64,000 nucleotides of DNA from an uncultured Flavobacteriales bacterium (GCA_937899835.1 CALCCE010000011.1:53511-117510), one strand, 5' to 3'. Positions 36,601 through 44,840 are shown, counted from the first letter of the stretch. Made by a program: numbers and translations. Notes: generated by a model not told the origin, from the letters alone.

Positions 36601-36771
36601 AAGCTGTTTGGTATGTTTAAGCGCATTCACGACCACACAGAAGGAAGCGGAGTAGGACTACACCTAATCAAGGCCATTATTGAAAAAGCAGGAGGAAGCA
36701 TCGATGTGGAAAGTAAACTCGACAAAGGAAGTACTTTCACCATATTGCTTCCCGACGAAAAAACGGTTTAA
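33679..36771 (+). CDS. propeller sensor histidine kinase
   Basis: A 1030-residue relative of the preceding protein. It has the same propeller repeats (about 30-630) and Y_Y_Y domain (about 655-745), one transmembrane helix (about 755-775), a coiled coil and a histidine kinase output. The HisKA box is AVSHDLKNPV with His817; the ATPase has N-box LITNAIKYRH, G1 VGDNGLGI and G2 GSGVGLHLI. The sensor halves of the two proteins look like duplicates carrying different outputs. It lacks a fused receiver; the convergent CheY-like gene, whose stop overlaps by 4 bp, may be its partner. Confidence 0.92.
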   Translation: MFPVNPFHRVILLSAFVTGWMLLPLFLSGQRYNFNHFGIREGLPQSFVYTLDQDSLGYLWIGTGEGLARYNGLNFKVYTTQNGLADNFISASCYDRSGRLWVGHYQGGLSRQSNGGFETVLRGQNSSRINAVLQDKEGRIIVATQHHGLFLLHSDAKDSSDVQALEAPWLQEQQVYTMAFDLDQKTLLIGTDSGLKRGQIEGNRLRFTSEVPDLKGQLVNSITVLELGWVAGTRQKGLVCSRVSFGNHPYLFLNRENGFPERINFVKKSSDTEVWVGAADGLYQCDYDLGKGLIIRNYFGRENGLKDLNIRAFLADREGNFWLGTFGGGLVKFHNDYFNLVEGRNSLSSPDIHSIYLDNDQRLLLGTEMGLSILQLPDSGMNSNSIQQLAIKNLGSEMEVSSLCRDRNGTLWVGSAGNGLFYYDRTSDRLMPHRLNGDLSDRNINHLSIDPNGFLWVATALEGVFRFDVNSEDVVHYSTRNGLPHNEIFSVFHDRFGNTWFITQGTALAKLWQGEFMYYSRKEGLLFLDFNCMYQDMAGNYWLGTNGNGIYRFDGRAFENFTTEDGLRSNYCYAIVESQDSVLWFVSQDGISRLAPESRDFSDYSDFNQNFDLKFNTNAALADAQGNLFFGTENGLVSFRPAFGEAKESIQCQLTALTVQDSVYPLQQNFSLDYSQYRIKFDFEGVCLNHPNSVRYQYRLKGYDKDWNQVSNEKFAYYTGIDDGNYVFEVRAALPGNEFTTPSSSFAFSIKTPFWKTGWFFLISGLLGIGLIGGAIRLRTVQLQQEKRRLEGMVEERTQEIQKQTEELEQFTYAVSHDLKNPVINISGLLAVLRESQPPESEESTELFDMLVDTSNHLSSNLQKLMDVIKAKKTDISGKEEVEFETVFRELNSNIYTLISSAGARIVTRFEVNSFYFSHEHLYGFLYNLITNAIKYRHPDRQPEIRVRTFREDNFVGISVGDNGLGINLEKDREKLFGMFKRIHDHTEGSGVGLHLIKAIIEKAGGSIDVESKLDKGSTFTILLPDEKTV

Positions 36772-37178
36772 CCGCGTTCCTCGTAATATTTTTCAATAAT
36801 GATCCGCAGTTTGTCTTCGTCCAGCGGCTTGTTGATGAACTCAGAAACTTCGTAGGATTTAGCAGCATCTACGTCCCTGGTAAGCAAAGAGGTGGTAAGC
36901 ATTACCATGAGCTTATCGGCCCTTAAGCTCGCATCCAATTTGTTGTATTCTTCCAGAAATTCGAACCCATTCATTACCGGCATGTTAATGTCCAAAAAGA
37001 TGAGGTTGGGAGAAATGTAATCGGAAGCGTCTGGATTTTTGAGGTATTCTAAGCCCTCTTTCCCATTTTTAAAGATGAGCAAATGATCCGCCAAACCGCT
37101 TTTTTTGATGATGCGTTGGTTGAGGTAGTTCGTCATTTTATCATCGTCAATAAGAACAATGCAGTTGAGCTTTTTCAT
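36768..37178 (-). CDS. CheY-like single-domain response regulator
   Basis: A 136-residue receiver domain alone, without DNA-binding output. Acidic residues DDD (11-13), phosphoacceptor Asp63 in FLDINMP, the TT pair in MLTTSLL and Lys in NKPLDED are all present. It converges on the kinase gene with a 4-bp overlap of the stops, so expression of the two is not operonic. It could be the phosphate acceptor of that kinase or act in protein-protein signalling. Confidence 0.93.
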   Translation of the reverse strand: MKKLNCIVLIDDDKMTNYLNQRIIKKSGLADHLLIFKNGKEGLEYLKNPDASDYISPNLIFLDINMPVMNGFEFLEEYNKLDASLRADKLMVMLTTSLLTRDVDAAKSYEVSEFINKPLDEDKLRIIIEKYYEERG

Positions 37179-37462
37179 CGCTGTGGGTCTTCTGAGGTAG
37201 AGTATTACTAATGCCGACCGGTGATACTGGCTGAACTAAACCAGCGGTAAAGTTAACCAATCCCCGATTCCAACAGAGAGACAAACCTGCTTTGATCATT
37301 GAAACAACCGGCCGCCCCTCAGTCGATCGTTGGACTTACTACGGCGACTGCCTCCTTTAGGTTTCTTTTCACCTCTCAAAGTGCCGGTACTCCACTTTGC
37401 AAGCGGATGTCTTTTTCCAATGGACAAGGAACTTTACCTTTAGTCGCTTATCGTTGGGATTT

Positions 37463-38029
37463 ATGAGAACCATTTTTTTTCGCGCTCTGACCCTATTGAT
37501 GGTAGGAGCAACGCTCACCGCTTTTATTCCTACTTCAAAACAAGCTCCTCCTTTGCAGGAAGCACAGGCCGATTATCTTTCGGGAAAAACGCCACAAGAC
37601 CTGGCGTGGCTCTCCAACAGTTGGCACATGAGCAAGAATGGATACGAAATTTGGGAGGTATGGGAAATGCAGGCCGACGAGAGCTTGAAAGGAACTGGAT
37701 TAACCTTTTTAGGGGAGAATTTGCTGGTAAGAGAGCACCTGGAAATCCGAAACATCGCGGATCGTCTGGTATTTATTGCAGCAGTAAATGCAAAACGCCC
37801 AGTGCTTTTCACCTTGGTAGAGGAGAATGAGAGCGGTGAATTGTTCTTCGAAAACAAAGAGCACGATTCACCCAATCGGTTGATTTATCAACCGTTGACA
37901 GAAACTTCTATGCAAGTACTGGTACAAACCAACGCTGAAGGAGAAATACAGCAAAACTTGCTGAGCTTCACCATAAAAGAGATGCCGGAAAAGGTTCAGA
38001 AATACCTGGAAACCGCACCCCCAAAGTGA
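37463..38029 (+). CDS. secreted DUF6265-like protein
   Basis: A 188-residue protein with a signal peptide (hydrophobic 5-20) and a lipocalin-like beta body that begins with LAWLSNSWHMSKNGYEIWEVWE and contains repeated antiparallel-strand patterns. This matches the small Bacteroidota proteins grouped as DUF6265 (W-L-x-G-x-W start), whose ligand is unknown. The ATG at 37463 gives a proper signal peptide; longer frames do not. A GC-rich hairpin follows. Confidence 0.7.
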   Translation: MRTIFFRALTLLMVGATLTAFIPTSKQAPPLQEAQADYLSGKTPQDLAWLSNSWHMSKNGYEIWEVWEMQADESLKGTGLTFLGENLLVREHLEIRNIADRLVFIAAVNAKRPVLFTLVEENESGELFFENKEHDSPNRLIYQPLTETSMQVLVQTNAEGEIQQNLLSFTIKEMPEKVQKYLETAPPK

Positions 38030-38040
38030 ATTTTTCGATG

Positions 38041-38066
38041 CCGGGCCGGCCCCTGTGCCGGCCCGG
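38041..38066. terminator. GC-rich hairpin between convergent genes
   Basis: CCGGGCCGGC-CCCTGT-GCCGGCCCGG is a perfect 10-bp stem between the stops of the DUF6265-like gene and rtcB. Short A/T tracts flank it, and it probably terminates both transcripts. Confidence 0.6.
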
Positions 38067-38078
38067 ATTTCATGAGCT

Positions 38079-39491
38079 TTAGTCGACTTCCTTGAATTGC
38101 TCATCTCCGCACATGCGGACAATTTTGGGTAAGAATGTCCCAACGACTTCTACCAAGTCTGCTTGTGACGCCATTACCGTTTCGATATTCTTATACGCCA
38201 TCGGAGCTTCGTCCAGCCCCGATCCGATAACTTCCACGCCTGCCTTGCGCAATTCCTGCGCTACCTGCTGTGGGTCCAGTTCTCTTTTTGCCTGTGTTCG
38301 AGACATCACCCTTCCAGCTCCGTGTGCCGCTGAATTGATGGACCGTGCATCGCCTTTACCGCGCACGATAAAACCAGGGGCCGTCATCGAGCCAGGAATG
38401 ACGCCCAAAACCCCTTTTGCGGCAGGAGTTGCTCCTTTGCGGTGCACAATCCGGCTTCGCCCTTTGGCATCTTTTTCTTTCCAAGCGAAGTTGTGGTGGT
38501 TTTCCACGCGGACGCTGGGCGCTACTCCCAAACTTTCGGCCATGCGGTCGTGAATTTGATGGTGGCAGGCCGAGGCATAATCTCCGGCTAAATTCATCGC
38601 TGCCCAGTATTCTTGTCCTTCGGCGGTGTTGAGGTCCAGCCATGCTAAGTGACGTGCTTCAGTAGGCAAGGTGCACAACTTACGCGCTAAGCGAGAGTAG
38701 TGGTTGGCCACATTCGCCCCGAAGCCGCGGGAACCTGAATGAGACAATAGGGAAAGGTAGGAGCCTACGGGCAAGCCAAATTCGTTTTTCGGGTCTAAGA
38801 GTTCCGTCACCCCAAATTCTACAAAGTGATTTCCGCCTCCCGAACTTCCAATTTGCGCTGCTGCCCGGTCTTTTAGTTCCCTCAATACTTGCACCTCGTT
38901 GAACAACGGATCGGTGAGCACCTCATGGTCACGCGGCTGACGAAAGGTGGCCCTTCCAAATCGGGTGTTTTCATTCAACAAGTGGACGAGTCGCTGCTTC
39001 TCTGAGGTCACAGCACTTGACGGCAACTCATAAATGCTCAAACACATTCTACAGCCGATGTCTACTCCAACGCCATAGGGAATGACCTGATTTTCGGTAG
39101 CTAAAACTCCGCCAATGGGCAAACCATAACCTTGGTGAGCATCTGGCATCAAGGCCCCACCAATGGCTACCGGAAGCCGCATAGCCGTTTCAATTTGACG
39201 CCATGCACCTGCTTCGATGTGTTCGCTACCAAACACTTCATACGGATCGGCATTGGCTCGTAATTCGTAGTGGCCCTTTGGCAAAACAGGCGCCAGCAAG
39301 GCAGCTGCCACACCTCCCCATTCCGGATCGGCTTCGAAACCGTTGGGGTCGGCCAAAACTGCGCGCAGGGTGGTCAAAAGCGCTTGATAGCTTGCTTCGT
39401 CCAGTTCTCGGTTTGCTTTTTTCAACACCATTCCCAAAGCTTTGCTTTCCGGGAATCCAAGTGCTTTCAATGTATTGCCGTTGAGTTTCAT
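38079..39491 (-). CDS. rtcB: RNA-splicing ligase RtcB
   Basis: A 470-residue GTP- and Mn-dependent ligase that joins 2',3'-cyclic phosphate (or 3'-phosphate) and 5'-OH RNA ends. The metal-binding segment GVDIGCRM has Asp144 and Cys147; the guanylylated His is His390 in SAAHGAGRVMSR; PDAHQGYGLPIGG and SSGGGNHFVEFG are also conserved. Length is normal for the family. I used the ATG at 39491; the frame continues upstream through a hairpin without an ATG. It is divergent from the WYL-PhyH gene across 220 bp containing several inverted repeats. Archease and RtcA are not in the window. Confidence 0.96.
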   Translation of the reverse strand: MKLNGNTLKALGFPESKALGMVLKKANRELDEASYQALLTTLRAVLADPNGFEADPEWGGVAAALLAPVLPKGHYELRANADPYEVFGSEHIEAGAWRQIETAMRLPVAIGGALMPDAHQGYGLPIGGVLATENQVIPYGVGVDIGCRMCLSIYELPSSAVTSEKQRLVHLLNENTRFGRATFRQPRDHEVLTDPLFNEVQVLRELKDRAAAQIGSSGGGNHFVEFGVTELLDPKNEFGLPVGSYLSLLSHSGSRGFGANVANHYSRLARKLCTLPTEARHLAWLDLNTAEGQEYWAAMNLAGDYASACHHQIHDRMAESLGVAPSVRVENHHNFAWKEKDAKGRSRIVHRKGATPAAKGVLGVIPGSMTAPGFIVRGKGDARSINSAAHGAGRVMSRTQAKRELDPQQVAQELRKAGVEVIGSGLDEAPMAYKNIETVMASQADLVEVVGTFLPKIVRMCGDEQFKEVD

Positions 39492-39513
39492 GTTCTTATA
39501 GTTAACCTCTTGA

Positions 39514-39545
39514 ACCATCCGGCCCTGCTATCGGTGCCGGATGGT
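39514..39545 (-). promoter_or_regulatory. hairpin in the rtcB leader
   Basis: ACCATCCGGC pairs perfectly with GCCGGATGGT around a 12-nt loop, 23 bp upstream of the rtcB ATG. It would form in the mRNA leader close to the ribosome-binding site. Confidence 0.55.
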
Positions 39546-39559
39546 CTTTAGAGAGGATT

Positions 39560-39593
39560 GAGCCGCATCTTCAAAAGATTGAAAATACGGCTC
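39560..39593. promoter_or_regulatory. second hairpin between rtcB and the WYL-PhyH gene
   Basis: GAGCCG ... CGGCTC closes a stem that continues with two mismatches through CATCTTC/GAAAATA to a loop of AAAAGATT. It may be a second structure in the rtcB leader. Confidence 0.4.
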
Positions 39594-39653
39594 CTGGGGT
39601 TAATGATTAGACTTTTATTGCTTTTGGATTGGAAAACAAAGGTGAATCTCAAG

Positions 39654-39672
39654 TGCGCAACGTTTTTGCGCA
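39654..39672. promoter_or_regulatory. inverted repeat, candidate WYL operator
   Basis: TGCGCAA-CGTTT-TTGCGCA is a perfect 7-bp inverted repeat in the divergent promoter region, 39 bp upstream of the WYL-PhyH ATG. Position suggests that the adjacent WYL regulator binds it to control itself and rtcB. Confidence 0.5.
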
Positions 39673-39711
39673 ATAGAATTTTATTTGCAATTTTCCTCAA
39701 ATTTCTGCCGC

Positions 39712-41457
39712 ATGCCCGCCAATCGAAACGCCCTGGTGCGTTACAAAACCATTGACCAATGCCTACAAAACCGCTATCGTTTGTGGACCTTGGAAGATTT
39801 AATTGAAGCCTGTTCGGAAGCCCTTTATGAATATGAAGGGATCGACAAAGGAGTTAGCCGGCGAACGGTTCAGGCCGATATTCAATTCATGCGCAGCGAT
39901 AAGCTCGGGTACAATGCGCCAATCGTAGTGCAGGAAAAAAAGTATTACACCTACGAAGACCCAGAGTACAGCATCACCAACCTGCCGCTTTCTGCCAGCG
40001 ACCTGGAAAAATTGTCCGATTCGGTGGCGGTGATGAAGCAGTTCGCTGGTTTTTCGCAGTTCAAAGAAATGGACGCCATGGTGCAAAAACTCGAAGACCA
40101 GGTAGCAGCCCGCAAAACCCAACGGGCTCCGGTCATCGATTTTGAACGCAACGATGACTTAAAAGGACTTGAGTACCTGGATGGTCTTTACCAGGCTATT
40201 GTGAACCGGCAAGCCCTCGAACTCACCTATCAATCGTTCAGAGCTCGTGAGCCCAGTACTTTTACGTTTCATCCTTACCTGCTCAAAGAGTTTCGAAACC
40301 GATGGTTTCTTTTAGGAGCAAGGGGCGAAACACAGCCCATTCTTAATTTGGCGCTGGACCGGATCAAGGGGTTCAAACCCAGCAGCCAGCCCTTCATTTC
40401 ACGGCCCGACTTCGATCCTCAAACCTATTACCAACACGTGATTGGCGTATCGGTAGGGCCGGAGGAAAAAGCCGAACTGGTAGTGCTTTTCATCAAGCGC
40501 AACCACGCCCCCTATGTGCTTACCAAGCCGCTACACCACAGCCAAAAGGTCGTGAGCCAAGACCATTTTGGAGTAACCATATCTATTCGGGTGGTGCAAA
40601 ACTTTGAGTTGGAAAAAAGTATTCTAGCTTTTGGGGAAGGGGTACAAGTACTGGAACCGCAGCGGCTTCGACGAAAAATACGCGATCGTCTTTTGGATGC
40701 CTACGAGCATTACCAAAACCGGTATGATCTAAAAAGCCTGGAAGGCCAACAAAAGAAGCTGCACTTCAAAGGCCACTGCACGTTGGAAAACATTTATACC
40801 CTGCGGGAGGTCCGGCAAATGCAATCAGCAATTTACCGCCATCTGCAACAGCAACCGGCCAACACTTTTGCCATTCGCCAGTTGTCTGACCGCATGCCCG
40901 ACTTGTTCCGATTGATCTTCAACCGAAACCTTATTCAAGTGTTGGAAGCGCTTAGCTCCACAGAACTGTATTTATGCAAAGCGACCTTTTTCGATAAAGG
41001 TGGGGAGGCCGATTGGTTGGTTGCCTGGCACCAGGATGCTACCATTCAGGTAAAAAATATTCAAGCGGTAGATGGCTATACCCGTTGGCTTAGTCGGCAA
41101 GGAGTAACCAGCGTTATCCCGACCAAAGAATTGCGGCAACAACGCATTGCCGTTCGCCTGCACCTCGACGATGTGGACGAAACCAACGGAGCCTTAGAAG
41201 TGATCTCAGGATCGCATAAGAAGTTGCTGAACCCCGAAGAGGTGAAGATCATTACCCAATACAGTAATCCTGTTGTTTGTAAGGTTCCCGTCGGCGGTAT
41301 TCACGTGTTGCATCCGATGCTGCTCCATGCCTCCCGCAAAAGCAAAGAAGAAAAACGACGGAGGGTGATTCATTTAGAGTTTTGCTATGCAACACTCCAT
41401 CCTGAATTGGAGTGGGCAGCGTACATGCAGGTTCCCAAACTTCATCAGAGCAACTGA
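39712..41457 (+). CDS. WYL-domain transcriptional regulator fused to a PhyH-type Fe(II)/2-oxoglutarate dioxygenase
   Basis: A 581-residue fusion. Residues about 10-75 form a winged HTH-like region (KTIDQCLQN ... RRTVQADIQFMR). Residues about 150-325 are a WYL domain with LTYQSF, FHPYLLKEFRNRWFLLGA and a following WCX-like region. Residues about 360-570 resemble phytanoyl-CoA dioxygenase: His440-x-Asp442 (HQD), distal His539 (LLHAS) and Arg550/551 positioned for 2-oxoglutarate. All three iron ligands are present, so the domain may be active. WYL regulators typically sense ligands and often accompany nucleic-acid stress systems. It is divergent from rtcB. Its stop overlaps the convergent TraB-like gene by 13 bp. 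Confidence 0.82.
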   Translation: MPANRNALVRYKTIDQCLQNRYRLWTLEDLIEACSEALYEYEGIDKGVSRRTVQADIQFMRSDKLGYNAPIVVQEKKYYTYEDPEYSITNLPLSASDLEKLSDSVAVMKQFAGFSQFKEMDAMVQKLEDQVAARKTQRAPVIDFERNDDLKGLEYLDGLYQAIVNRQALELTYQSFRAREPSTFTFHPYLLKEFRNRWFLLGARGETQPILNLALDRIKGFKPSSQPFISRPDFDPQTYYQHVIGVSVGPEEKAELVVLFIKRNHAPYVLTKPLHHSQKVVSQDHFGVTISIRVVQNFELEKSILAFGEGVQVLEPQRLRRKIRDRLLDAYEHYQNRYDLKSLEGQQKKLHFKGHCTLENIYTLREVRQMQSAIYRHLQQQPANTFAIRQLSDRMPDLFRLIFNRNLIQVLEALSSTELYLCKATFFDKGGEADWLVAWHQDATIQVKNIQAVDGYTRWLSRQGVTSVIPTKELRQQRIAVRLHLDDVDETNGALEVISGSHKKLLNPEEVKIITQYSNPVVCKVPVGGIHVLHPMLLHASRKSKEEKRRRVIHLEFCYATLHPELEWAAYMQVPKLHQSN

Positions 41458-42713
41458 AAGTTCGCTATCCAGTTTTCTACGATGGGAGAGGAGGTATTGC
41501 CAGTGATTTTGAGCAAATAGTTTTTTCCTTCCGAAGACCACACAATTTCGCGAACGGCTTGTCCCCTTTCGGTATAAATCGACTCTTTCGCCGATAGATC
41601 GGCTACTGTCACCGATTTTGAGGTCGTTTCCTTAGGTTTATCAACCACCCCATTCAATTGCCCTTTCTCAATCGACCAGGTGAAGGTCGCGGAATAATCT
41701 CTCCCCGACCAGCGGTAACTGTGCTCCAATGCATTTTCCCATCCGGGGAGGGGAGCGTAGGTAGGGCCAATCGGGAAACTGGCCAGAAAACCACCTTGCA
41801 CAGACTTGATTTTTACGGGTCGACGGTCTTCACCTTCAGGTGTATAAACAGAGTAAACCGGCTCTACCACGTAGCCATCTGCGCGCAGCAATTGAATCAA
41901 GCCCTGGGCACCCGGAAGGTGCAGGGCACCCACGGCTACAAAAGCTCTTTTATTTTGGATCAACCGAGCCATTCGCCGGGCCATGATCAAGTTGCGCCCC
42001 ACCACCAGGGCACTGTCCATATCGCTGGACTGCCCATCGTAGTTTTCATACATCCTTTGCAGGCTGTCCAGATCCTGGCGCGCGTAGGTTGTCACAAGAT
42101 CATTGTAATAAGCCCTTTCATCCGTCGGGTGATCCACATATTCCAACAGTAGGGCTGCTTGCTCCTCCAAAGAGAGCGCATTTAGCGCACTCATTTGCTC
42201 TTCCAGGGTTTCCAGGCCAAGCACCTGCAAGCCATTTTCATTGGCTTGTTCCTGCAAATACTGGTCGAGCACTTCCGATTTATCTTTGGGCAAATTAGCC
42301 TCTGACATCATGCTATAGGTAAAAATGGGCTTGATTTTGTTCACCATGAAACTCATGATGCCCAAGCTCTTTTTAGCGGCCTTTTTCACCCGTTTGTATT
42401 CCTCTTCTGAATAGAGGTCCTCCAGGCTTACCGAATCGGGAAGGAGCAAAGCCGGAGCCATGGCAGAGGCATTTTGCTTTACCTTCAAGATATCGAGTTC
42501 TCCGGCCATTACTTCGCAACGCAACAAGGCAAGCATCACCGAATCGCCCATCATAAAAGCCCGCTGGTCTTGAATGTGAACGGTTCCATACAAATAAGAG
42601 GGCTGGGAAAGGCCGTTTCCGGAAACCTTCCACAACAGTGAATTGAAATCTTGAGCTGCGCCAAAAACGGGCAACAAAAGAATTCCAATCAAGGAAAATA
42701 CAATGCGAATCAT
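41445..42713 (-). CDS. TraB/GumN family protein
   Basis: A 422-residue secreted protein: signal peptide (cleavage near GAAQ, residue 22) and a TraB/GumN (ChaN-like Tiki superfamily) domain. The hallmark GTVHIQD occurs near residue 44, a second conserved segment lies at ARRMARLIQNKRAFVAVGALHLPGAQGL, and an additional C-terminal beta domain of about 120 residues follows. Tiki-type enzymes are metalloproteases; the G-x2-H and GALHLPG elements support a related fold, but activity is unproven. The ATG at 42713 gives a clean signal peptide. Confidence 0.87.
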   Translation of the reverse strand: MIRIVFSLIGILLLPVFGAAQDFNSLLWKVSGNGLSQPSYLYGTVHIQDQRAFMMGDSVMLALLRCEVMAGELDILKVKQNASAMAPALLLPDSVSLEDLYSEEEYKRVKKAAKKSLGIMSFMVNKIKPIFTYSMMSEANLPKDKSEVLDQYLQEQANENGLQVLGLETLEEQMSALNALSLEEQAALLLEYVDHPTDERAYYNDLVTTYARQDLDSLQRMYENYDGQSSDMDSALVVGRNLIMARRMARLIQNKRAFVAVGALHLPGAQGLIQLLRADGYVVEPVYSVYTPEGEDRRPVKIKSVQGGFLASFPIGPTYAPLPGWENALEHSYRWSGRDYSATFTWSIEKGQLNGVVDKPKETTSKSVTVADLSAKESIYTERGQAVREIVWSSEGKNYLLKITGNTSSPIVENWIANFQLL

Positions 42714-42776
42714 AACGGTGAATGAGCGTAACAAAAATTAGCAATTTTGGTCATAAACCCAGGCTTGGGTAGCACT

Positions 42777-42784
42777 TACCTTTG
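42777..42784 (+). promoter_or_regulatory. -7 promoter element of the membrane-protein gene
   Basis: TACCTTTG lies 20 bp upstream of the ATG at 42805 and matches TAnnTTTG. A -33 element at ideal spacing is not evident. Confidence 0.4.
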
Positions 42785-42804
42785 TAGGAAACAACTGAAT
42801 CGAT

Positions 42805-43545
42805 ATGCCACTTCCCAATTCTATTTTGATCTCTTTTCTTGCTTTGATGGCAGGAATTCTCTGGCTCATCTATCGTGGAATGACCCAACTCATGGAGCGC
42901 GCAGCAATTGACGGACCTAAGCGCAAGCGGGTTCTAATCCTAGCTTTTGGAGGCATTTTGGGTTGGTTAAGCTTCCTCGCAATTGTAGCAAAAATTGGAT
43001 TCTTCGCCGATTTTAGCAATTTTCCTCCCCGAGTGCCGGTGGCTTTAATCCCCCCGGTGATCGTCGGCATCTTGCTGCTACGAAATGCCACCGTGAAAAA
43101 GATATTGCAACACACTCCGCCGGGATGGCTCATCTATCCACAGGCTTTTCGGTTTCCTTTGGAACTCATCCTCTGGGGAATGTTGATCACCGGCGTTGGT
43201 CCCGTGCAGATGACTTTCGAGGGTTATAATTTTGATATTATTACCGGTATTACCGCACCCATAGTTGCGTGGTTAGTATTCCAACGGGCCACGCTTTCCA
43301 GGCGTTTCGCCATTGCGTGGAATTTCATGGGGCTCACTTTTATCGTGATTGTGCTCACCATTGCAGTACTCTCTTTTCCCAACGATACGCTCCGCTATTT
43401 CATGGACGAGCCCTCTACCAGAGTAGTCGCCTATTGGCCAATTATTTGGCTTCCTGGCTTTGTGGTGCCCTTTGCAGTTTGGCTGCACTTGCTTTCGCTC
43501 AAACAACTGCTAACTCAAAAGGCTCAGCTTAACGAGGCCTTGTAG
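42805..43545 (+). CDS. unknown multi-pass membrane protein
   Basis: A 246-residue protein with about seven hydrophobic helices (for example SILISFLALMAGILWLIYRG, PVALIPPVIVGILLL, LTFIVIVLTIAVLSF, WPIIWLPGFVVPFAVWLHLL). It has an intact ATG start and good membrane topology but no catalytic motif that I recognise. It resembles unassigned Bacteroidota membrane proteins. Its 3' end overlaps the convergent photolyase gene by 22 bp. Confidence 0.75.
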   Translation: MPLPNSILISFLALMAGILWLIYRGMTQLMERAAIDGPKRKRVLILAFGGILGWLSFLAIVAKIGFFADFSNFPPRVPVALIPPVIVGILLLRNATVKKILQHTPPGWLIYPQAFRFPLELILWGMLITGVGPVQMTFEGYNFDIITGITAPIVAWLVFQRATLSRRFAIAWNFMGLTFIVIVLTIAVLSFPNDTLRYFMDEPSTRVVAYWPIIWLPGFVVPFAVWLHLLSLKQLLTQKAQLNEAL

Positions 43546-44840
43546 GTATCGATGGCCCGTTGGCGGCCAAACTTGTGGTCCACAATGGGTTTGGTGTAAG
43601 TCAATTCCTGAAACTCGGGTACCCACCGACGAACGTAGCGCAATTCAGGATCAAACTTTTTGGTTTGTGCCGCTGGGTTAAACACCCTGAAATAAGGAGC
43701 AGCATCGCAACCGGAGCCCGATGCCCACTGCCAGCCACCGTTGTTGGAAGCCAGATCAAAATCCAGGAGTTTCTTGGCAAAATAAGCCTCTCCCCACCGC
43801 CAATCAATCAGCAAGTGTTTTACCAAGAAGCTCGCGGTAATCATCCGAACCCGATTGTGCATAAAACCCGTTCCGTTCAACTCTCGCATACCTGCATCTA
43901 CAATGGGGTAACCGGTTTTACCTTTGCACCATGCCTCGAATTCGGTTTCGTTGTTGCGCCATTCAATGTGGTCGTATTTGGGCCTAAACGATCCATTCAC
44001 CACATGCGGATGGTTCCACAAAATCATGGCGTAGAAGTCGCGCCAGATCAACTCATTCAAGAAAGTGTCGCTGGCAGCTTTGGCGGTTCGGGCCAATTCC
44101 CGGATACTGATGGTACCAAACCGCAAGTGCACTCCCAGGCGGGATGTTCCACGAACGCTCGGAAAATTACGCTGCTCGGCATACCGCTTCAGAATACTCA
44201 TATTGGCCTCCGTTGCCGGGAAATCAAGCCCAACGGCAGAGAAACCCATTTGTTCCAAAGAAGGAATTTCCTGAGCAGGAGCAGGACACCAATGTCCAAA
44301 AAGGGATTCAGTGTCATACGATTCAAAATGCGCATCGGAAGCCTTGGCACGCCAACGCCTGCTGTAAGGCGTATACACCGAATATGTGCCACCATCGTCC
44401 TTCGTCACCTCTTCTTTTTCCATGATTACATGGTCTTTAAAGGTGCGAAAGGCTACACCAGAACGCTCTAAAACTTGAGCAATTTTTGTATCTCGCTCCT
44501 TGGCGTAAGGCTCATAGTCGTGGTTGGCATACACTGCTTGCGGGGAGAACTGCTCTACCAACTCTGCCCAAATGGCCTCTGGTTCACCGTAAAAAACCAG
44601 CATAGAGCTTCCCATGTCTGTAAGCTGGCGTTGCATTTCCTGCAATTGCAAGTGAAGAAACTCTACTCTACGGTCCCGTTTGTCCTCCAGCTTGTTGAGT
44701 ATGTGGGTATCAAATACAAAAACCGGAAGCACGTTTTTGTGATTTTTCAGGGCTTGAAACAATCCTGCATTGTCGTGTAATCGTAGGTCTCTGCGGAACC
44801 AGAAAAAAGCGTCTGGCTTTTGGGAAATAAGCTCATTCAT
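43524..44840 (-). CDS. phr: deoxyribodipyrimidine photolyase / cryptochrome family
   Basis: A 438-residue FAD photolyase with an N-terminal alpha/beta antenna domain (FFWFRRDLRLHDNAGL start) and a C-terminal helical FAD domain. Conserved elements include TSRLGVHLRFGTISIREL, FLNELIWRDFYAMILW, GKTGYPIVDAGMREL, TGFMHNRVRMITASFLVKHLLIDWRWGE and ASNNGGWQWASGSGCDAAPYFRVFNP. These fit a class I CPD photolyase. The antenna pigment cannot be told from sequence, though pterin-making genes lie directly upstream. A terminator separates it from folE, so it probably has its own promoter or is reached by read-through. Confidence 0.93.
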   Translation of the reverse strand: MNELISQKPDAFFWFRRDLRLHDNAGLFQALKNHKNVLPVFVFDTHILNKLEDKRDRRVEFLHLQLQEMQRQLTDMGSSMLVFYGEPEAIWAELVEQFSPQAVYANHDYEPYAKERDTKIAQVLERSGVAFRTFKDHVIMEKEEVTKDDGGTYSVYTPYSRRWRAKASDAHFESYDTESLFGHWCPAPAQEIPSLEQMGFSAVGLDFPATEANMSILKRYAEQRNFPSVRGTSRLGVHLRFGTISIRELARTAKAASDTFLNELIWRDFYAMILWNHPHVVNGSFRPKYDHIEWRNNETEFEAWCKGKTGYPIVDAGMRELNGTGFMHNRVRMITASFLVKHLLIDWRWGEAYFAKKLLDFDLASNNGGWQWASGSGCDAAPYFRVFNPAAQTKKFDPELRYVRRWVPEFQELTYTKPIVDHKFGRQRAIDTYKASLS

